Assembly: GCF_051401765.1 (NCBI RefSeq)
Contig: NW_027480432.1
Span: 10,744,501-10,808,500 of the forward strand
Source of the DNA: Calliopsis andreniformis
Lineage: Eukaryota; Arthropoda; Insecta; Hymenoptera; Andrenidae
DNA: 64,000 nt
Reading direction: 5' to 3'
The first letter of the stretch is position 1. Each line of letters begins with the position of its first letter. Under the pieces are notes generated by a model that was not told where the DNA came from, searched no databases, and worked only from the letters and a program-made list of their open reading frames with translations. A program made the position numbers and the translations under genes. This document shows positions 1 through 14,111 of this stretch, one piece after another.

Positions 1-639
1 ACTAAGAAAATAGATATATTATAAATTCTTTGTTAAAGTGTGAACTCAGGAGACACAATAAACGTAAAGGTCTGTAATAACTTCTAAAACGTGTTTTGAA
101 ACATCTTTGCACTACTTTCTCACTGTAAGTAATAGAAGTTATAAGAAGTAAGAATAATAAACATAAAAATGTTGACAATAGACTAATAAATTATTAATAA
201 TTGTTATCGTTAATATATATATGTAAAACAATATTAAATTTTTACTGCGGTAAACTTGTACATAAAATTACATAAACTATTATACCTAATTTAAAGAAAG
301 TTAAGAACAATTATATAAATAACAATTTCCATATTTTCTTTAATTTCCTACTCGTAACAGTAAATATGGAAGAAATGTTTTACTGCAATTCGAAATTTCT
401 TTAAATTTTAATTAGAGTTTGACCTTCCCTTTAGTAATCAAATTCCAGAACTTTTTATCAGCACTACTTTATACATATTCAATAATATCCATATTTAAAT
501 CATTTCTAGTTCACACAAGCGACTTCGTATAATTCTTACCTAAACACTTTAAACACTCAAAATAAATCATTTCTTAACAGGTTCAACTTTCAGAAAAGTA
601 AAAAAAAATATGAAAAGGTTGTGCTAAGTGAATCATCAA
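1..639. other. non-coding A+T-rich DNA
   Basis: Nothing recognisable. Confidence 0.5.
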
Positions 640-960
640 ACAGTTTTTACATTTCCGTAGCTCCATTCAAAAATATACATATATGCCTCCAAGGAAAGAC
701 AGTTATAATGTCTTCGCGAGGCAAAAATATGCAAACGCGTCGGCGTACGCGCAGACGCTAGCGAGAATGAGAAATTCGTGCGCGTATACCACGTGTCACC
801 GAAAGATGTCACAGAGAACAGAAAAACGATGATGATCAACGCCGATCCACCTTTTGGGATCAATAAAATTCGATGTTAGTCGAACGTGTTTGACCACTCG
901 TCACTTTCGCCCACTGAATTACTTTCCTCGAAATCAAGTATGCAAACCGTACTTTCACCG
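640..960. promoter_or_regulatory. small CpG-rich island
   Basis: A block at about 710-860 is rich in CG dinucleotides, including runs such as GCGTCGGCGTACGCGCAGACG. No credible protein is seen on either strand, so it is possibly promoter or enhancer DNA. Confidence 0.25.
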
Positions 961-2079
961 AAAACGGGCTGAGTTACACCTGTCCTATCCGTTAAAACAA
1001 ATCAAATAGATTCCTTCTTCTGCGTAATTTTTCTGTATTCGCCTAATTCTTAGTTAACTCGATTCAAATTGGCGAAGAATCCTTACTCCAAGCGATTACA
1101 TATTTAGCAATATATTGAAAGGCAATAATATTTCAGTTCTACTGAAATGTCCACATGTTAGTGCAAAAGGGTCACAGTAAGATGTGATCCAATTTTGAAA
1201 AAATTAAATTTCTGTGAAGAGTTCCTTTATAAAATAGCACTAATTTACAGTGGCTTACTTAATTTTGGATGACTGAACTACATTCGCTGGTAATTACGAA
1301 AACTGTAGAAGTGACAAATTTGAAAAAGTTGAAATTTTTTCACTTATTTTGTAATTTAAATCGATGAAATATCAAATATGTGATAAATTCAACTTTTCTA
1401 ATTATCGACTTATACCATTTTCATAATTATTAACACAAATTTTTTATTCGTTTTGAATGGAGTAGGTATACTTAAAATTATTTTTCAAATCTAATGAAAT
1501 AAAATTAAATACAGAAATACACACGTGTTTCCTTACTAAAAATGTGACATATTTCGTATACATATATACCTGTCTATAATTTTGCATTCATGTTTATCAA
1601 AAACAATGTTTTAGTGATAGAACAGAACAAATTTCAATTTCTATAATTGTAAAATATCAAAAATAGTTTGTAAAAGTACTATTCTCAAAATCTCAAATAT
1701 CTTACACCATTTTTGAATTTGATTCAGTTTTCCTCCTTCTCTTTACCTTCAACAGAACTTCAATTTTAAATTTCTTAAATTAAAATACTCATATAACATT
1801 GGTATGATGCAACAAACCCATAATTTCTTTTTCCTCGCTATTAGTTTAATAACTCCAACATTAGAAACAAGTAAACTCACTGAAAATATGCAACAGGCTA
1901 AAATCACAGCCACAAGGAGCACAAACCGACTTCTCTTTAACTACGTAACTTCACCGCCAATACGTGGCCCACTTCTTCACCATTTTCCAAAAGAATGGTT
2001 CCACAATACGACACCAAAACGAAACGAGGGAGAAAATTTCTCCAATTTCTAGCTTAGGCCAGTTTCATAATTCCCGTCA
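961..2079. other. non-coding A+T-rich DNA
   Basis: The small plus frame at 1804-2052 has no motif. Confidence 0.5.
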
Positions 2080-2640
2080 CAGAATCGGGGTCTTACCTGA
2101 ATTAACGATCCATTTAGCCACGCAAGGTCGACGAATTCAGCGGAAGCACAGAGTCAACACGCACCGAAACAAAAATCTTTCCCGTTGCTTTCACTTTCGA
2201 CAGCCGGAGAACAATCCCTCGGACGAAGAGTTACGATCGTCGGCGAACGGGAGTGGAAAAAAGTGTCGTGGCGTCTCGCGGTGGAATCGGGAAGGACGAA
2301 ATCCGCGAAAACGACACCAAGGGACGATACACGTGGTTGCTCGTGCGCGATACCACGAGCAGCTCGTCGAAGTCGCCGGAGGCTCGCGTGCGTGACACCG
2401 CGCGAAACGATACGTTAGCGAGCGACAACTGAAAGAGAAGCGTTTTAACCGACCGAATAGAATGGGGATAAAGAGAGGTGTCCCTCGATCATGAAGAGTA
2501 GCGCAGCCTGCAGGTCCTCTCTCACTTTCCGCTCTTCGATGTCCCTCTCTTCTCTCTCCCTACTTCGCACCGTCGATTCCGATCGTCGCTTTGCGTTTTT
2601 GTCGCGGATAATTATTCCACGAATTTAACAGTTTCCCGTT
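2080..2640. promoter_or_regulatory. GC-rich island, promoter-like, gene not identified
   Basis: There is a local rise in G+C and CpG (2180-2430) followed by pyrimidine-rich CTCTCT tracts (2510-2570), within very A+T-rich DNA. Overlapping open frames on both strands have no recognisable domain. A non-coding first exon or promoter is the likeliest reading. Confidence 0.35.
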
Positions 2641-4498
2641 ATTTTCCTCCGCGAAAATGCGCGACCTTCAATAATTGATAAATACATTCGTCACTTTTAT
2701 GCCCAGATGGAGATTCACCGCTTACTGATTTTTTATATTTAAATTCTTACTACGCTGTTGTGTGGCACGTTATTGATTTATATTACGTCGCGTTATTCGT
2801 GATTGGTCTGTGGTTTTGTTACTTAAATTAAATTTTCCACAAAACAACCTTAGCAAGGTAACAAAATGCTAATATGCGCATCTCCTGCAAGAATTATTTG
2901 CTTACAAAAAACTGATTTTAGTTGCGAAAAGCAACTTAAAATATTAAGGCAAGTAAATCCATTGAAATTATTGGAAACTGTAAAGTACAATAATACAACT
3001 CTCTTCAAAAGCTTTGCCAATAATGTGGTTCCAACAAATATTACTTTTAATCCTATTTCAATTACTACAGTGTACCTCCTACAAAAAATACTTTTGATTT
3101 TGAGCTGTTTTAGAAAGTGTAAGTTCACTTAGAATATTATGGAAATTAGAAAAATTAAACACATGTCTGTATACATTTGCTTATCAAGTTTTATAAAAAA
3201 AAGGATTTCAAATTTTAAATAATCTCCAAAGTTTTCAATTTTAAAAGACTTGAATAAACACTACATAAATATATGTAGGTACAATCAAAGGGACATTATA
3301 ATAAAAATACATTACGTGGAATAAAATTTTAAATATTAGATTATTTTAGATACCAAATTATGAATTATATAAAAAGTCTTAAATTTAAACACCAATTTTT
3401 TATATTACATATATTGCACAATTTTTTTGAGCAAATTAAAACTTTTTCCGAAAAATGTTTAATGCATTTAAAACGTCAATTTCTTCAACTATGTATTCTA
3501 CAATTTTCGTATGAAATATTAATTATGGTAGTCATTGTAGAAATCAGTGTGAGAGGTCTGGGTTAGGATGTGAACGCGAGGATGTGTAATTTTTTATTGC
3601 AAATTCTGAACTAAAAAATCATGGTATTTCCTTAAACCCTAAGATAGTTGCTTCAGCTACACACACAGATTAAAAAAAGAAAGTTTATTATGACATGATA
3701 GAACCTTGAAGAAAAAGTATCGAAAAAGTGCAACATTTGCAAGAACTAATTATTTAATCGAAAGTTCCTTATATGTGAGTAAAATTGAAACTCAAGAAAA
3801 TAGTATCAGGAACCAATACCCAAAATTAGAAGTAAATTAGATGAAAATTAACTGACTTATTGATACAGCCAATTTCAAAACACGGTTTCGAGAAGAACAT
3901 ATTTCAAGTTTAAAACGGTCAATCTGAAGCATTAAATACATTACATTTAATAAAGATTCTGTAATTTTATCATTTTTGTGAATTTTATTTGAATATTCTA
4001 AGGTGCCATTTTTGAATCTCAAAACATTAAAAAGAGATAAAAAAACATTTTTGATTGTTTCCAATCCATCATAGTGGTTTCCTTCTTAAGCTTCGAAAAC
4101 TGGCAATTTAAAAGTCTCTCAATTTTCAAAATCGAACTGTCTGAACCAACGAATTCAATCCTAAATTGCACAACCGCGGTGACAGACATAGAACATCAGC
4201 AAGGTTACAGAGATCTATAGAACCTAAACGATACTACTTACTTACGTTCTACTCGCGTATCTAACTACATACATTAACCACCAACAAATTAGCGTTACAT
4301 GCAATAAAAAATAAACTAACACCACACACTCTTTCAAACATTCATAAAAACGCAATTCCCATAGTGAATCCAAATCATGGGCTATTAATTTCTCCTCTAA
4401 AAAGCCTACAAACCTTAGTTATACCAATTCCCTAACATTCTCACGTCAAAGAACAAGTCTAGACATTTACAACACCCCAGCCAATACACTGAATTCAT
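2641..4498. other. non-coding A+T-rich DNA
   Basis: Both strands are open across about 2850-3130, with no motif on either. Confidence 0.5.
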
Positions 4499-4681
4499 TT
4501 ACTCCAAGAACAAAAAACCCAGCGGAACTAATTTAGCGAGCAAACATTCTAACGCTACAGCCAACGAATTGTCATCGTTCAGGACAGGCTGTTTGAAGGC
4601 TAAAATGAAGTCAAGCATGTAACATGGTAGAGAGACTGGAGACAATAAGGCAGCCACAGCGAGTACTGCAAAAGCATTCAC
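4499..4681 (-). CDS. candidate 60-aa peptide with signal-peptide-like N terminus
   Basis: The frame starts at an ATG immediately next to the 4.7 kb GC-rich island and begins MNAFAVLAVAALLSPVSLPC, which looks like a secretory signal. The rest (KQPVLNDDNSLAVALECLL) is mildly acidic. I recognise no family. Hydrophobic starts arise easily by chance, so confidence is low. Confidence 0.2.
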   Translation of the reverse strand: MNAFAVLAVAALLSPVSLPCYMLDFILAFKQPVLNDDNSLAVALECLLAKLVPLGFLFLE

Positions 4682-5270
4682 TCTAAATTGTTATTCGGCC
4701 TAGCGCGGCTAAAAGCGTCGCTATTTGAATCGCGGCTGCTAGCAGCGTTTAAAAGCGATCGGCCTGTTCGAGGGCATTGAAGGTTCGTTTCCACGTATAA
4801 TACAATTCTCTCACGTGTGCCTGTCTCGCAATTCGGTCTCACGGGTGCGCGCGACGAAGAAAGATCCCCACGGGCTGCTGGCTAGATGAAAGAGAAGAAA
4901 GAGAGATAGAGAGAAGAAAGAAATCACGACGCTGAACTGTATCGCAACGGGCAATTATTACGCTCCTATTACGTGGCCGCCGTCATTCTGTGCGTCTTTT
5001 TCATGCTTAAGGTTCTTCTCTTTCGAGCGACATTTTTATGGTCTACCGAGTGCCTTCTCCTCTCGAATCCCTGGATGCACCGCACTCCGGAACCTTTCAT
5101 TTCTCGGCATGCTCAATGGTATAACTGTATCAGGATCTCTTGCCGGCCCACCTACGTTCACCTTCTTTGTCAAGAGATACGTACTTTGATCCACGAATGC
5201 TAATAATCTTTACTGGTTTCGATGCGTTTCTGAGCAACTGCGCGGCCTGGGAGGACCGTTTGCTGATTTC
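4680..5270. promoter_or_regulatory. GC-rich island, promoter-like
   Basis: CpG-rich DNA at 4695-4870 contains repeated GCGGCT/AAAAGCG motifs, followed by a purine-rich GAGA tract (4888-4922) and moderate G+C to 5260. GAGA tracts are common in insect promoters. No exon can be assigned. Confidence 0.35.
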
Positions 5271-5559
5271 ATTTTAGGCAGGGAATTTTTACTCGTTCAT
5301 TGGAAATTTATAGTTTTAATCGTTTTATTTGTAGATATAATATTTAACACTTTGTGAATTAAATGAGACATGTGTCGAGAAAGCAGTTTTGGTAATAGGT
5401 AGATGTTATTTGAAATACATTTTTTTTAAATGCTATTGTAATGTGTGATGCATAATGTGATAAAGCAAGTGTTAGCACCTGGGCGATTGGAAGTCTCCTA
5501 TTGACTCGCTGACTAGAAATAATGAGAGTTAGTGTTTTTAGATATTGTAGAAAATATGT

Positions 5560-5817
5560 TTTCTAGAGACGCCTTAAAAATGTCTTAGAGACATCCAGTA
5601 AAGTTCTAAAAATATTCAAAAGACGTCTCTGAAGTGTCCATAGTTACAAATCGAACGTCCATACAGTGTGCTTTTAAAACGTCTTATGGGTGCAAATTTC
5701 GGAAGTCTTTAAGACGTACGCTGCTGGATGATTTTAAGACGTTCAAATTATGTTGTAAGACACTCAGGCATAAAATGGATATAAATTAGACGTCTTCAGA
5801 ACATTGGTGCTGTCTAG
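5560..5817. repeat. AAGACGT/GACGTC-rich repeat family, copy 1
   Basis: About 255 bases contain many variants of TTTAAGACGT, ACGTC and ACATCCAGTAAAG. It aligns throughout with copy 2 (14112-14485) and in inverse with copy 3 (26537-26712). It ends GTGCTGTCTAG, matching the GTGCTATCTAG end of copy 2. Confidence 0.75.
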
Positions 5818-5829
5818 GTTATACATATA

Positions 5830-8800
5830 CATATGAGGTCGTTGTTATTACTGCAGAATGGACAGTCTCATATTTTATTATAAAATATATTTCATTCCTT
5901 ATTTCAGCTTCCTATCCACATTTGCGTATAAATATTTCAATGTATATTTAAAATACATTATATAATTTTTCCGAAATATTTAACAAAATACTCTGTTTTA
6001 AACTGTTATTGTTTAAGAGTTTAAGTGAAACACATAGTGACAATTTTACTTTTCAAACAAGACAACTAATAATTGTGTCTAAAAAAAAGTTATGGAATAC
6101 ATGAACCAAGTTTATTTGTAAGTCTTGTAACTATAAACTGATGTGCTCAATAAATGTACGAAACATCTGTCTGCGATTAATTGGTGCATCAACGATTTGT
6201 AATAGGGATATAACAAATAGAATAAATGATATATTTAGATAGAAGCTATTTACACTAAAATAAATTAACATGCTAATATTTCACCAGGACAGTAACTGGT
6301 ATTATAGCATATATACTGATAGAATTAAAGTGTTGAGGATGTTTGCATATCTATGCAGATGCAGATTGACATCATTTAGAAGTAATCATCCAATTAGCAA
6401 TTGCTTTATTTTATTAATAACACAAATCGCAATTTTTAACTTTCATTCTACTAAAGCGGAATCAGTCAAAACTCAAGTAGATACCAAGTTTCAAGAATTG
6501 GAAACCAGAAACGAGAACAAATGAACACATAAAGACATCGACGATTTAATAGTTAAAAATTGTTCATTTTGGGGAAATAATAATATTAAGGTTCCTGGAC
6601 AACCCCATTTCGGTATGTTAAAAATTAATTTTCCCTAACTATTTAGCGAGTCACTATGTAGTATTCCGACATGCTCTTACAAATATCACATTCCATTGAA
6701 GCGAATACATATAGGTATAGAGAAGTGTCCCAGTTTTGAGTTACGTCTGTCGAGTTTGCGAGCAAAATTTTTCTAGTTACTAATTAGAGGCAGACGAATT
6801 TGTTCCAAGTCCCGAGGATAACAGAACGAGCTGTAGTGAGAGCAAATGCGACGGAGGAAATAATAAAAATGGTAAAAATATCTTAATTATCATCTGAGCT
6901 GGAATACATAATTATAACCTGGCACCTCATTATCAATAATTACCTAAATGAAGTAACCAATGAGAAGCTGGCAAGACTCTTTTTTCTATTTAATGAAATT
7001 TAATATTTGAGGAATTAATCTTTAGCTTTAGGGATTCTGTTGATGCCTCGTTATGGCACTTCGTATCATGACCATTCTTTTATTATGGAATATTATTATA
7101 TCTTTGTATATTTAGAGAAATTAAACTACAACACCAAAATCATTATAAATTTGCAATCCTCAGTAATCATAATTTTATTTCAAATTATATTATTTACATT
7201 TTTATTTACATTTTTAATGATTATTAGGATTAGGTAAATGAATGTATGATATTATGTTTCCCTTTTTTGCTTTATTAATCTGTTGATCTAATAATCATAA
7301 CAAAATTCGAGAACGGAATGCCGAATCTTATAATTAGTAATAAATAGCTATAAATACAAAGTATGCAATACTAAAGTCGCAATATTCGATCCAGACAAAC
7401 ATTTAAATAAAAAATACTAGTGAATATTTATGTTAAAAAGCCTTAATTATATTATCCTTTATTATCGAAATAAAGCAAATAAATTACCTGTGGCGGTAGG
7501 ATATGGACATTGTAACGAAAATGAAGAAATAATTTATTTTAAATAACATATTAATAACAAATATAAGACTCTCTAATAAATAAAATACGAGTTAAAATTT
7601 TTCCACAGTTCAATAAAAATCCTGGCGTTCTGAGCGTAGCTTATTGTACACCTTAATTGCTCGAAGGAACAAATTATATTATTTCGCCAAAGAAAAGAAA
7701 CAAAAAAGTAGTCCTGTAGCCATGTCATACAAAAAATTGTCATGCTATAAATTATTGTAAGTGCCCGCCAGTTCTAACTATCAAGCTCATTTACATCTGT
7801 CGGAAGCAATAACATAGTATGATAACTACGACACAACATTATAGAATGCTCGTGTAAATTACGATCGTAAAAGAATATGATTATGAAAGAGAACAAGAGA
7901 CAATCAAGAATAAGTTAAGTTCGTAAAATGGGGTTTCAAGACATAAAGATATGTATCCTTTTTACAGTCAATTCCGTGACATTATTCTAAAAAAGGAATT
8001 TGCATAACAATTTTGGCACGACGTTGATACGAAAGAAATATTGATAAGCATCGAATTATATCAAAGAACTTCCTGCTAACACTCACTCCACCCACTCGAC
8101 AAGGATTTTACTTGCCTCAGGCGTGTCTGTTGCAGGAAGCCGTGATCGTGCAGAAAAACGATCATTATTCTACCACATGTTACTGTATCACTCGTAAAGG
8201 TATTCAATGACTTGATCGTTACATGAATTTTACAAACCATTTTTTCACGATAACTGGAACGATTACAGTCAAGTACTTGACGTTCAGCTGATTGAGATTA
8301 TTTTATTTCAGGAAACTGGAAATTTGAATTAATTAGTAGAACAGGTAGATTGAGTAATTTGTTAATGAAACATGATCCGTGACAAAGTTTTTGCGAAGTC
8401 TAGGAGTCATGAAAGTAAAGCAATATGCATGGCATCAAATTAGATGATCTAAACTACATAATTTCTTAGACTGATCGTTTCTTATTTTTCTACTGTTTAT
8501 AGCGTATGTAAGTTACACGAATAGGATAGTTTATTAAGTGGGCAAAAGTGAGATATATTTACATTAAGAAACAATTAGATTAAATATATTTATTTAACCT
8601 TTAATTACTATTGTTGGTCTGTGAGACCACCATTAATTATTTATTTGTATCTATTTCCCTTCCTTCATTATTGATGTGCAAAGCAAGATCAATTGATTTT
8701 GATTGTTTACTTGTCATTTTTATGATAATAATAATATGTATAAGACCGCTAATAGTGGTTACGTAAGTTTTAATAGGTGTAGTTATTAAGTGTTAAATAG

Positions 8801-9380
8801 TCAAGTGAACAGTGTTCCACGAACTCTACAGGATGGTTCACAATTTTCAAATTTTTCCAGATTATATTATTAATATTTGCTGATTATTTAACTACAACTC
8901 AGATATTGTGATCGATTAGAGCTTTTGAAGAATAGTTCCCATTATGCTACATAAGTAACTATTTTATCATAATTCACGAAATCCCGTAGGCAATCTATAT
9001 CTCATGGAACTAATGTCACGCAGGCGCGCGTCGAAAGGCAAAAGTAAATTATCGCTCGATTGTTGTTTACTAAATGACTTTAAGTGGTTATATCTCATCA
9101 ATTCTAATATGCTAACATATTAACAAGTATATATATATATATATGACACAACACAGGTAAAAAGGAAGATGAACACTCAAAAGACAACATTAAATGTTTA
9201 TAATGTTAGAAGAAGTAACTAGTGCATGTATCCTTCATTCGATCACTACCCTTTGGACTTAATATATTCTTTAAATTAAATTCTTAACCCCAGGGCAATA
9301 AGCAAAAAGTAGATTAAAATTACTTCACGCATATAAAGTAATTATGGATTATAACCTTCTGGCGCCTATTATGTACATGT
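5830..9380. other. non-coding A+T-rich DNA
   Basis: Only short, low-complexity open frames are present. A (TA)n tract lies at about 9127-9145. No gene, RNA or clear repeat is recognised. Confidence 0.6.
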
Positions 9381-9382
9381 AT

Positions 9383-9660
9383 ATACAGGGTGGAAATTAT
9401 AAAGCGTTACAGACGAATATCTCCAAAAATACTGATTATACGCAAAAATATTTCAGATGAAAGTTGTTCAGCACCGAGGGGAATATCATGTGGTTGGACT
9501 TTTACTTTTCCTGGTGGACGCGTAAAGGTGAGGTGAAGGTCACGACCATTTTTCCAAATGGTATAATCGAACGTTTAGGTATTGGTCTGCTAGGTTATGA
9601 ACTAACAAAGATAAAAGAAACGAGAGTTCTATGTTCTTCCACGTGAAAAAACATTGATTA
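9383..9660. mobile_element. probable transposon-derived fragment starting TACAGGGTG
   Basis: A TATACAGGGTGG end is of the kind bounding several inverted-repeat elements in this window. The following 280 bases are more G+C-rich and partly open (plus frame 9464-9646). No partner end is clear. Confidence 0.35.
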
Positions 9661-10134
9661 TAGTGAAACTGAAAAACCAATTCAGTGGTTTCAAAGATGA
9701 TGAACGGAAGGTATGGCGTTCCGCCTTACTTCACATCTTGCTAACAAAAAAACTGACGGCAAAAAAGCAATTATTCTCACTAGAAGTGGACCTTTAACTA
9801 TGAGAAAATGAGATTTAGTGTTACAAAAATATTTGGCTAGAAAGAAAAATGATTCTCCAAAGATATTGAAATATCACTCTTGCTCAGAGGATAGGATAAA
9901 CTAAACACGCACTTTAAATTGTCTAAAACTGTAAAATCTTTATTTTTATAAAATAAAAACTATTAATTTATAGATATAAAATAACTGTAAATATAAGTTT
10001 TTTATATAACTAAATATAACACAACGTTATAGATGTGTAATTTATTGAAGGTTACTATAAATATTAAAGTAAGAAGAAATTCAGGGATAGGTAGATGAGG
10101 TTATCTTTCTTTACAATCAGTTCGCTGTATATTT

Positions 10135-10689
10135 TACAGGATATCCCAGACTTTAACTTTCAAACTTTGTCAGTATATTCTAGGGGTCTAAATAAGAAGA
10201 AAATGCTATATAAACATAGGTCGTTTAGAGCTTTACTGAAAAGTTATAACAGAAATACGAAACATGAGAAAATCATAACATGGGGTTGCTGCATTACAAT
10301 GTAGGAATATAGCAACACCAAAATTTACATTTAGTCGGTCTTTATCTAGCAGTAAGCTGTATTTACTCTCTGAACTTTGGGGTCATTATTTTCGTTAGTA
10401 CTGTTAATAAGTTGTTAGACCTCATCAAAGAGACATTTTGAAATGCTAAATTAATCAATCCTGAAAAATGGCTAAAAATATCGTAACACTTTTAATAACC
10501 TCAAATAGTACTATTTTCTAGCTTAGATAAAGATAGACTAAGTGTAAATGAAATCATATTTCGTTTTTCTACATATAATAACTTTTAAATATAGCTGTTA
10601 ACGAACTATGTTTATGCAACATTTTTTTTTATTTACACCCATAGAATATACTGACAAAGTTTGACTGTTTAAATCTGGGACATCCTGTA
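10135..10689. mobile_element. fold-back element A (long terminal inverted repeats)
   Basis: The left arm from TACAGGATATCCCAGA (10135) pairs with the right arm ending TGGGACATCCTGTA (10689). Arms match for at least 55 bases (AACTTTGTCAGTATATTCTA on the left) and in weaker form for about 150. It is about 555 bases long, with no transposase, so it is a non-autonomous MITE type. Confidence 0.75.
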
Positions 10690-10694
10690 TAATA

Positions 10695-11095
10695 ATGTAT
10701 AGGGTTTTCGACAACAGGTGTCAACAATTTTAAATGGCGATTTTACATGACAAATAGGACGAAGATTAAGAATAACAAAATTACATTTAAAGTTTCATTT
10801 CAGAGTTATTAGTTATTATTAGGAAAACACCTAAAATACGTGTGGAATGCGTTTGACTTGGGTCGTAGATATTCCACTGCCGACGCGAACTAGCCAAGTC
10901 AGACACAGCAAGGACACTAAAGTAAGTCCCAAGTCAGACCATCTCATACAAATTTCAATCGTTTTCTCAGCAATTAATAATCCTGAAACGAAATCTTAAA
11001 TGTATTTTTATTATTCTTAATTTTCGTCTTATTTTAACGTACAGAATCACCTCCTTAAGATTTCTGACCACTTTGTATGTACTCAAGAAGTTTTA
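10695..11095. mobile_element. fold-back element B, abutting element A
   Basis: Arms at about 10752-10815 and 10975-11040 are inverted copies (AGGACGAAGATTAAGAATAA and its complement on the right). The right-end sequence (CAGAATCACCTCCTTAAGATTTCT) reappears diverged at about 51395-51430. No protein is coded. Confidence 0.6.
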
Positions 11096-11099
11096 AGTA

Positions 11100-14000
11100 C
11101 TGTTCAAGTACCATGCTTTATGATTGTTAAATCAACAGTGTAAAACATTAGGACAATGCAGTAGCTGTAGCAGTAGCTAATCCTGAATTGAGATCGTTAA
11201 GATCTTATGTTATAATGTGTCGTGGACATTGCTCTCACTGCAGATATTAATGTTTTGGTCCCACAAATCCCGTGGTAACAACAATGCAGTAATAAAATAC
11301 GATCATAAATACGGTATGTGTCAAGTGCATCGAAAACGTCAGAACCAGAAACGTGCATGCCGCGTGAATCGACACACGCCAGTGAACCCGAAGAAAAGAC
11401 TGACAATGAAAGGGGGTCAGATGCATGGCACACGCGCAACACTGAATAATTTTGCACTGTGTGTTTTTTAACTTCTGCCGCCAATTTAGTGAATAATTAA
11501 ACGTGTTACAAAACTATAAAAAGTTGAACTGATAATATTATTCTCTTATAGTTCTGATGTCTTCAAAATATGTACTGCTGCCTTATTGCTTAGTGTTCTT
11601 AGTGTTCTAATGTCTGAATTTTTTCAAATCTTCATTTTCGAAGTTGACTAATAAGATTGTGCAAAAATCAATAAAAGAATCAGTTTCAAGTTTTGTAAAG
11701 AAGTTATATTAGAGTGTTTTAAAGTTATGAAGCATTTCAGAGGTAATTACCTCCTGTTTGAGTTTGTTGCTATTGTATTAATACTAAAATTAAATTGATG
11801 TTAAATTTATACTGAATAAAACTAGAAAAATTAATACTTGTCATTTATTTTTCGTTTGATGAGGCGACTTTTTTTTATAAAACTATTTATATCAGCTTAT
11901 ACATAGATACATATTCAAAAGTATCTCATATAGTTATTAAAAATAAAATTGTAGAATTTAATAAAATATACAGAAATAAATCGGCCAGTATCCAAAATAA
12001 CTAATTGAATAGTTTATAATGTAATAACATAATATACACCAGCATAAAGAAATCGATTTTATAAACATTTATTAGTTTTTTCAGAATTTGCTTCATATTA
12101 TCACTAATGATTTATAGGTACAAAAAGATACATTCCATAAAATCAGGCTATCCTTTTTAACACAATTTTCCTTATTTTCTGATAATTAAAACATATTTAG
12201 CCATAACATAATTAGCCATAACATAATTTTAATAAATTATCATATTATAATAAATTAGGGTATTAAGAACTAATGTTGAGAAAAACACTAATAATGTTAA
12301 CAAATACGTTTCTTGTACAATTAATTTAATAATGTATTCAAGGCTTTCCTTTTGCCAGTGTATCATAAAACTTTTAAAATTCAGTGTCATATAAATGGAC
12401 CACATGTTTACATTGACACAGATGCGATCCTTTGAAAAGAACTCAAATTTCATGTGGTCACCTCTCGGATAGCGTATTGTAATATTCAATATGATTGAAA
12501 TATTATCACATTAATTCTTGTGTCGATATAGACTGCATGGTATGCATAATTCCAGACCACCGTAATTTTTAAGGTCCTCGAAGTTTGAAGGAATGATCAC
12601 AATTACAAATATTAATTCTCACGTAAGAAAGGATAAAATTTAAGTACATGTGTAATAAAACGAAGTTGCTCCATTAATTTACACAATACTATGCAATATG
12701 TACAAATTAACGATTTCAGCTTATCAGAAAGTTTAAATTCAAGAAATCGCGTTTCAACTTGTTTTATTGTAAAATTATTTCACGTTTCTTTAATGATCCA
12801 AGTAACTATATGTATGTATAAAATGAGAGAGCAGAATTATTTTCTGGACTGAATAGCAGGTTCTTAAAAGTGCACAATTTTTTAACACCTCAGGACTAAC
12901 AACTATTACTAGATGGAATTTGTAAGAAAACATTTACGAGTGTAATACATATTTATAAAACAAGATATTGTACTTACAATAAAATTGTCATACCTCAATT
13001 CCATCATAATTTAATATTGATATTAGTATGAATTCAGCACTTGAAGTTTGTTGTACCAAATATTGCAAAACAACGTTTCAATTATGTACATATAGGTATC
13101 ACGATAAATTAACGTTTTACATAACTCAGTAAATTAAAATTCTGAAACAGAATATGCACAATCTAACATCAGGCAATAATTAATAGTTTTTACGATTTTA
13201 TCTGGAATAAATATAAACATATTAAAATTTATTTAAATAATGTATATGAATATAATAAAACCAAAACTCTTTGATAGTACTAAATACAGTATTTACACGT
13301 TATAAAGCTCGTTGCTGTCTCTGTTGCCCCTACTCTTTTCTCTGGATGATCTACTAATTTCTCTGAGTGTCATCCCTAATAAAACAACTCCAAATCATTG
13401 ACATATGCGTCACACATGTCTTGTGCCCTATAAAATATAAGTCGTGAGACTATAGCGAGTAAAGACTGTATTTAGTGAAAGGGAAAGTCAATAGTTCTCT
13501 ATCACTGAGATCAATTTGTTTTCCAAATAACCTGTTTTCAACACAACCAGGCCAGAAAAAATTTACCTATATTTACTCTGGAATCTTATTAATAGGTTGA
13601 GACATACTAGATATATATGCAAACAAAATTTATTTGTAATTGTATAGAAGGGAGGATCTTGGAAATAGTCTTTCTGTCAAATACACAACTACTAATGTTC
13701 ATCCCATCATGCACAGAATAGTAGCACACTATGAAACCTGTTGTATGTACTTTACTTTTAAGTAAAGATCTTAAGAAGAATGAAATTCTTTCTAAGGATT
13801 TATAAGAAAGATTGTTAACTATATAGACAGTACAGGCTTTCAGATTAAGAAATGTGTATCGGTGCTCATAGTTAACCGTAACCTAGTAGAAAAGGCTAGA
13901 AAGGGAATCAGACTCTAGCGGTGTAAGATCTACGATAGATTTTATGCACATACGTGCACTCAGCTCATATGATTCTAGTGGTGCTATGATAAGTGCTTCG

Positions 14001-14100
14001 TTCCAATTATAGGCAGTTGCAAACGTTTAGAATCGATTCCACGCGGTACTTTTATGGAAGAAATGGAAGAAATCAGATAAATAATAGGGGAAGATTGGCG
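11100..14100. other. non-coding A+T-rich DNA
   Basis: No convincing exon is seen. Both strands are open across 11197-11484, with no recognisable domain. A tandem duplication of TTAGCCATAACATAA lies at about 12197-12228. Confidence 0.55.
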
Positions 14101-14111
14101 AATTTGAACTG

